Shown: positions 61,043 through 64,000 of the stretch, in pieces
Position numbering within the stretch: the stretch's first letter is position 1
Layout of the letters: the number at the start of each line of letters is the position of its first letter
Assembly (NCBI GenBank): GCA_023409265.1
Contig: JAEYHZ010000021.1
Location: 56,627-120,626, forward strand
Reading direction: 5' to 3'
Origin: Bacillota bacterium
GTDB taxonomy: Bacteria; Bacillota; Clostridia; Acetivibrionales; DSM-1351
DNA: 64,000 nt
The notes under the pieces: generated by a model
The model's database searches: none
What the model was told of the DNA's origin: nothing
What the model saw: the letters and a program-made list of their open reading frames with translations, nothing else
Made by a program: the position numbers and the translations under genes

Positions 61043-61195
61043 CTACTTTTTATAATTTATTTTTTTACCAAGGTGTAAAATAATATCTGTAATCAAAAGA
61101 GTTATTAATATGCAAATTGGACTGTTTAGTGAGTAAATAAAGTTTGCTATCAATCCTCCAACAATTCCAATCGCTAGACTTTTTATATTATTCAT
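61043..61195 (-). CDS. Small membrane protein (50 residues)
   Basis: ATG at 61193-61195 with GGGAGAA upstream, reading MNNIKSLAIGIVGGLIANFI and continuing SLNSPICILITLLITDIILH before a basic tail ending KKINYKK. Two hydrophobic segments separated by a short loop make a helical hairpin. Small proteins of this kind occur in Firmicute mobile elements; function unknown. Its upstream region is the hairpin array at 61248-61721. Confidence 0.55.
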   Translation of the reverse strand: MNNIKSLAIGIVGGLIANFIYSLNSPICILITLLITDIILHLGKKINYKK

Positions 61196-61247
61196 AAAAC
61201 GATTCTCCCTTCAAAATATAATTAAAACGAATGGGCATGAAATAAGA

Positions 61248-61721
61248 AAAATGGCAAAGAAAAAAGACTACAAATTTTGCCATTTTAACAAACCGATAAA
61301 TATATTACTTCTCGGTTTATAATAAACTCCTTGGCAAAATCCTTAGTCCTTTATTATAAGCAATTTAATTGCTATTGGCATTCAAAAGAATTAAGTAATT
61401 TTCGCTTTTTATTAATTAAGCTATATATTAATAGCTTAAGCTCCTTAAATAAATACATTAAATTCATCATATTAAAATTCTTTTAATAATAAACCGATAG
61501 GTTTACCATTTTCATTATCTGGCTACGCCAATATCCAGATATAAACTCCTGAAGGAAGAATCCTTATTCTAAAAAATTATAATCAATTCAACAATCGTAG
61601 ACGGAAAGCTTGTTAAATTGATTTTCTCCTTAAATAAATTAGGCTTTTACCTAATCTTTACAGAACTAAATAAGCTCATTTTTACCCATTATACATAATT
61701 AATGGGATTACCTCAGAGGTA
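61248..61721. repeat. Array of eleven short hairpins
   Basis: Successive inverted repeats: AAAATGGCAAA/TTTGCCATTTT (61248, 61276); AAACCGA/TCGGTTT (61290, 61312); AGCAA/TTGCT (61359); TTAAGCTAT/ATAGCTTAA (61416, 61431); ATTAAAA/TTTTAAT (61471); AAACC/GGTTT (61491); TATCTGG/CCAGATA (61516, 61535); AATCAATT..AACAA/TTGTT..AATTGATT (61581, 61610); ATTAGG/CCTAAT (61638, 61650); CCCATTA/TAATGGG (61685, 61700); TACCTC/GAGGTA (61709). A motif ATAAACTCCT recurs at 61322 and 61541. No large gene fits. Single-strand origin, a multi-step leader for the minus-strand small gene, or a structured RNA are the options. Confidence 0.65.
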
Positions 61722-61850
61722 TGACCCTCTTATTTTTATGACCTTAAAGATATTTTATTATTTATACAATTTATATTCAATACCTATTTTATAAAAGACT
61801 ATAAGAGAAAGGGGAAAAATGGGTGTGAGGGGGGATATTTCTTAATTAAT

Positions 61851-61910
61851 AGGTAGACATTGAGTAGACAGTACCCTTTAAAAACTTAAAAATATTGTAT
61901 AAAAACCTAT
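61851..61910 (+). repeat. Direct repeat of the element's right arm, inner copy
   Basis: AGGTAGACATTGAGTAGACA, then CCTTTAAAAACTTAAAAAT and GTATAAAAACCTAT. Closely matches 63586-63645. The two copies flank the channel-like gene. Nothing else is seen in 61911-62089 apart from the ribosome-binding site of that gene. Confidence 0.75.
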
Positions 61911-62089
61911 GAGTCAACTTCATTGATATAAGCATCAATTGAAATATAGTTGAAGCCTTCACAGACTTATTCCAGAATCTAGTGCCTGTAATTTTAAGTT
62001 AAAATTTGTAAAATAATATAAAAATATATATAATTATATTTAGATATTTTTTGTAATAAAACCTTATATTGGTATGGGGGCAAAGTAAT

Positions 62090-63571
62090 ATGGAGAGATT
62101 ATTTTTTAACATAGTTATTTTTCTTGCTATGTCAATTTTTATATTAATCGGACTGACATCAGCAGATAATATAAAAAAATATATTAAAAATTTTAAAGAG
62201 AACGGATTGAAATGGTTCTTAAAAAGAGCACTTTCTATTTGGGTAAAGCCTTCAGCAAAACTGTATAAAGATGCTGGTATATTCTCCAGGTTATGTCTTA
62301 TCGCTGTTTCAATTGGTACAGCAATTATAATTTTTTATGCCTCATATAAAGTCAATGTAAATAAATATGGTTTGCATTTGAATATTTATATATTCTTAAT
62401 AATTTTTTTAGAAGCTATCTCTATATTAGTCGTTTTATATACTATTTTTTTAATAGGATTAAAGATTGTAGATGGCTTAATACTTGACTATTTAATTCGA
62501 GTAAAAAAATATATTGGAAACTTAGCAATTGCAAGCTTAATGATTCCAATTTTAGTCTTGGTAACTTTAGGAGTGAATACTGAATCAAGTAATTTAATGA
62601 TTTATCTAGGTTTTATTGGGTTAATCTTTAGTCATTATATTATATTCAAAGGACTATTCTTAATTATTGATAAGCCTGACTTTCTCTCAGCAAAAATGTA
62701 CAAACTTAATAAATATAGTAAATATATCGGAATGATTGTATGGTTATTGATTCTAGTTTTTAATTTGTATAGTGCTGTTTTAGTTGTATCAAGAATTGAC
62801 TCTAGTGCGTTTGTGAACAATGATAATCAATTTATAAATAACCCCATGGAATTACTTTATTTTACTGTAACATCAATAATTACTATTGGTTATGGAGATA
62901 TCACTCCAAATAGCCCTTGGGGAAAGGGCGTAATGCTTTTAATTTTTAGTTCAGGATTTTATTATTTAGTAATTTTTATAGGAACTGTTCTGACCGCTAG
63001 TATCTCTAATAAAGCTACATTGTATGGGTTTATAAATCGAAGGGTTAACCTAATTGTAAATAATCTTAATGAACTATTATCAAATATTGAAAAGGAATCA
63101 GGAATTGATATTCCTAGAAATGAAATATCAAAGAGCAATATTTTTAGAGCATTGTCTTCGATTAATATAAAAAGCAAATCATTAGTACTAAATGAACATG
63201 ATTATAATGGTAACTGGATTAAGTATTTAAATTATTCGAAAAAACATTGTTTAAAAAATATTAGAGAAATATCAATATTTTCGATACAATTAGAGCCTGA
63301 AATTCTTAATATTTTACTTGAAATTGAGGATAGTGATTACTTTGAATTACTTGATAATATATATATAGAAGTTACATCAAATAATAATTTAGGTTTTATG
63401 ACTAATCGTTTCATAGAATATATTCTACAGATATATGAACTTGAAAAGTATAGAAAGGCTAATCTAGAAGAGTATAAAAGGGAAAGAAGAAGATTATTAA
63501 CTATTTCAGAGGATTCGGATAAAGTTAATAATCTAAAAAGAGATGAGAAGGGAGATAGTGTACAGGGGTAA
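62090..63571 (+). CDS. K+ channel-like membrane protein
   Basis: A 493-residue membrane protein. Hydrophobic segments at about 5-24, 68-90, 98-125, 143-165, 172-195 and 215-240 precede a pore module: a pore helix, the potassium selectivity filter TIGYGD (in VTSIITIGYGDITPNSPWGK) and an inner helix (VMLLIFSSGFYYLVIFIGTV). The C-terminal ~150 residues are soluble, charged, without an RCK signature I can see. GGGGG at 62077-62081 fits the ATG at 62090; a TTG at 62069 is in frame. An ion channel as cargo of a mobile element could depolarise infected cells or serve physiology; function is inferred only. Confidence 0.78.
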   Translation: MERLFFNIVIFLAMSIFILIGLTSADNIKKYIKNFKENGLKWFLKRALSIWVKPSAKLYKDAGIFSRLCLIAVSIGTAIIIFYASYKVNVNKYGLHLNIYIFLIIFLEAISILVVLYTIFLIGLKIVDGLILDYLIRVKKYIGNLAIASLMIPILVLVTLGVNTESSNLMIYLGFIGLIFSHYIIFKGLFLIIDKPDFLSAKMYKLNKYSKYIGMIVWLLILVFNLYSAVLVVSRIDSSAFVNNDNQFINNPMELLYFTVTSIITIGYGDITPNSPWGKGVMLLIFSSGFYYLVIFIGTVLTASISNKATLYGFINRRVNLIVNNLNELLSNIEKESGIDIPRNEISKSNIFRALSSINIKSKSLVLNEHDYNGNWIKYLNYSKKHCLKNIREISIFSIQLEPEILNILLEIEDSDYFELLDNIYIEVTSNNNLGFMTNRFIEYILQIYELEKYRKANLEEYKRERRRLLTISEDSDKVNNLKRDEKGDSVQG

Positions 63572-63585
63572 TTTCCTGCTAGTTT

Positions 63586-63645
63586 AGGTAGACATAGGGT
63601 AGACAGAACTCCTTTAAAACTTAAAATTATGGTATAAAAACATAT
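63586..63645 (+). repeat. Direct repeat of the element's right arm, outer copy
   Basis: AGGTAGACATAGGGTAGACA, CCTTTAAAACTTAAAATTAT, GGTATAAAAACATAT. Pairs with 61851-61910. The doubled AGGTAGAC sites match those at the left end near the integrase. Confidence 0.75.
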
Positions 63646-63757
63646 AAAACTACAGGTGAAAGAATGGGATTTAAAATCTTCTGTATTACTTATAATATAA
63701 GGACTACAAGGGAATTCATAAGAAATAAAAATACATGAGAAGAGGGCAATGTCAATT

Positions 63758-63777
63758 GTTCGACTCCCCTCGCCTCC
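63758..63777 (+). other. attR core
   Basis: 20-bp copy of the ssrA 3' end; followed by GCCACAATTTG, so the CCA of tmRNA is not reproduced exactly. Confidence 0.85.
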
Positions 63778-63831
63778 GCCACAATTTGTCTGAAAACCCT
63801 TGAAAATCAAGGGCTTTCAGCATTTATGCAA

Positions 63832-63882
63832 GAAAAACGGTGCCAGGTTTTTCTGATAAAACTGAAAATCTGATACCGTTTT
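63832..63882. terminator. Bidirectional terminator beside attR
   Basis: AAAAACGGTGCCAGGTTTT and AAAATCTGATACCGTTTTT form an imperfect 19-bp inverted repeat around a 13-base loop, with A- and T-runs at both ends. It lies just downstream of the reverse-strand transposase. Confidence 0.7.
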
Positions 63883-63915
63883 TGTATTTAAACAGTAAAA
63901 TTCTATGTTATACCA

Positions 63916-64000
63916 CTACATTTCTTCAATTAGTTTCCTGACTCCCACCATATTTATTGCTCTTTTCATATTGTACGCAAGAAAACTAAGCCCCAGCTCT
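63916..64000 (-). CDS. Transposase, C-terminal end (IS1182/IS4-like DDE)
   Basis: Open on the minus strand from the window edge to a stop at 63916-63918. The visible end reads LGLSFLAYNMKRAINMVGVR and KLIEEM; the AYNxKRxxN motif is the last conserved block of IS1182-type DDE transposases. The gene continues outside the window. It lies outside the ssrA element, 140 bases beyond attR. Confidence 0.75.
   Translation of the reverse strand, partial: ELGLSFLAYNMKRAINMVGVRKLIEEM

Larger units (their letters stand above)
49072..63777. mobile_element. Integrated mobile element in the ssrA 3' end (IME/ICE-like)
   Basis: A 20-bp direct repeat, GTTCGACTCCCCTCGCCTCC, is present at 49072-49091 (inside ssrA) and 63758-63777. 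The ~14.7 kb between carries an integrase next to the left end, a Rep_trans-type protein, a serine recombinase, an excisionase-like gene and cargo, and is visibly more AT-rich than the flanks. ssrA is a classical integration site and its function is preserved at the left end. No type IV secretion genes are seen, so it would be mobilisable or decaying rather than self-transmissible. Confidence 0.88.

Noticed and set aside
63832..63882. Inverted repeat as the terminal repeat of the flanking insertion sequence
   Set aside because: Both arms are adjacent to each other on the same side of the transposase gene with A/T runs outside, which fits a bidirectional terminator better than an IS end; the other IS end is outside the window, so this stays open.

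Overview
The window is low-GC Firmicutes DNA, most likely from a mesophilic clostridium of the Ruminiclostridium / Clostridium cellulolyticum type. This is inferred from gene order (rplQ - ecfA1 ... ecfA2 - ecfT - truA - rplM - rpsI; tig - clpP - clpX - lonB; smpB - ssrA), T-box control of a methionyl-tRNA synthetase, frequent TTG/GTG starts behind strong Shine-Dalgarno sites, and many Rho-independent terminators. No species assignment was computed.

Positions 1-13.1 kb: the end of rplQ, then the energy-coupling module of an ECF vitamin transporter. It is split: ecfA1 is at 652 but ecfA2-ecfT-truA follow only at 8883. Between them lie a reverse-strand methyltransferase and a five-gene dlt-like operon: a stand-alone amino-acid adenylation enzyme, a GNAT, a carrier protein, an MBOAT, and a DltD-like SGNH protein fused to a polysaccharide deacetylase. 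This probably makes, exports and attaches an aminoacyl decoration to a cell-surface polymer. rplM-rpsI follow with a clear promoter, structured leader and terminator; a decayed histidine kinase sits just upstream.

Positions 13.1-24.5 kb: mostly small regulatory units: an UlaG-like hydrolase with a divergent Lrp/AsnC regulator, PadR with an HAAS-domain membrane protein and palindromic operators, T-box-metS, an ABC-2 exporter with a MerR/BmrR-type regulator, and a manganese set (mntH and an MntR/DtxR-type regulator) flanking a hydroxypyruvate-isomerase-like gene.

Positions 24.8-48.4 kb: housekeeping core. An amidohydrolase; tsaE, tsaB, rimI (with tsaD at 43.4 kb) for the t6A tRNA modification; a LonB-like AAA protease; an ECF sigma / ZAS anti-sigma / membrane effector operon; an HPr-like protein lacking the catalytic histidine; uvrC; a phosphoesterase; tig-clpP-clpX-lonB; a secreted nuclease; a lytic transglycosylase; a DUF402 protein; a PHP phosphoesterase; smpB. 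Intergenic gaps hold a cluster of six DnaA boxes (44.5-44.8 kb), two terminator-ended stretches without genes that may be small RNAs, tandem repeats and several families of fold-back repeats.

Positions 48.7-63.8 kb: ssrA (tmRNA) and, integrated into its 3' end, a ~14.7 kb AT-rich mobile element bounded by a 20-bp direct repeat (49072-49091 and 63758-63777). It encodes a tyrosine integrase, a broken DUF2971 gene, a membrane protein, a large nuclease-STAND NTPase protein (probable anti-phage effector), a serine recombinase, a zinc-ribbon protein, a Rep_trans replication/mobilisation protein, an HNH-type endonuclease-like protein, a frameshifted excisionase-like gene, an array of eleven short hairpins, and a K+-channel-like protein flanked by a duplicated copy of the element's right arm. 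The window ends in the C-terminus of a reverse-strand transposase.
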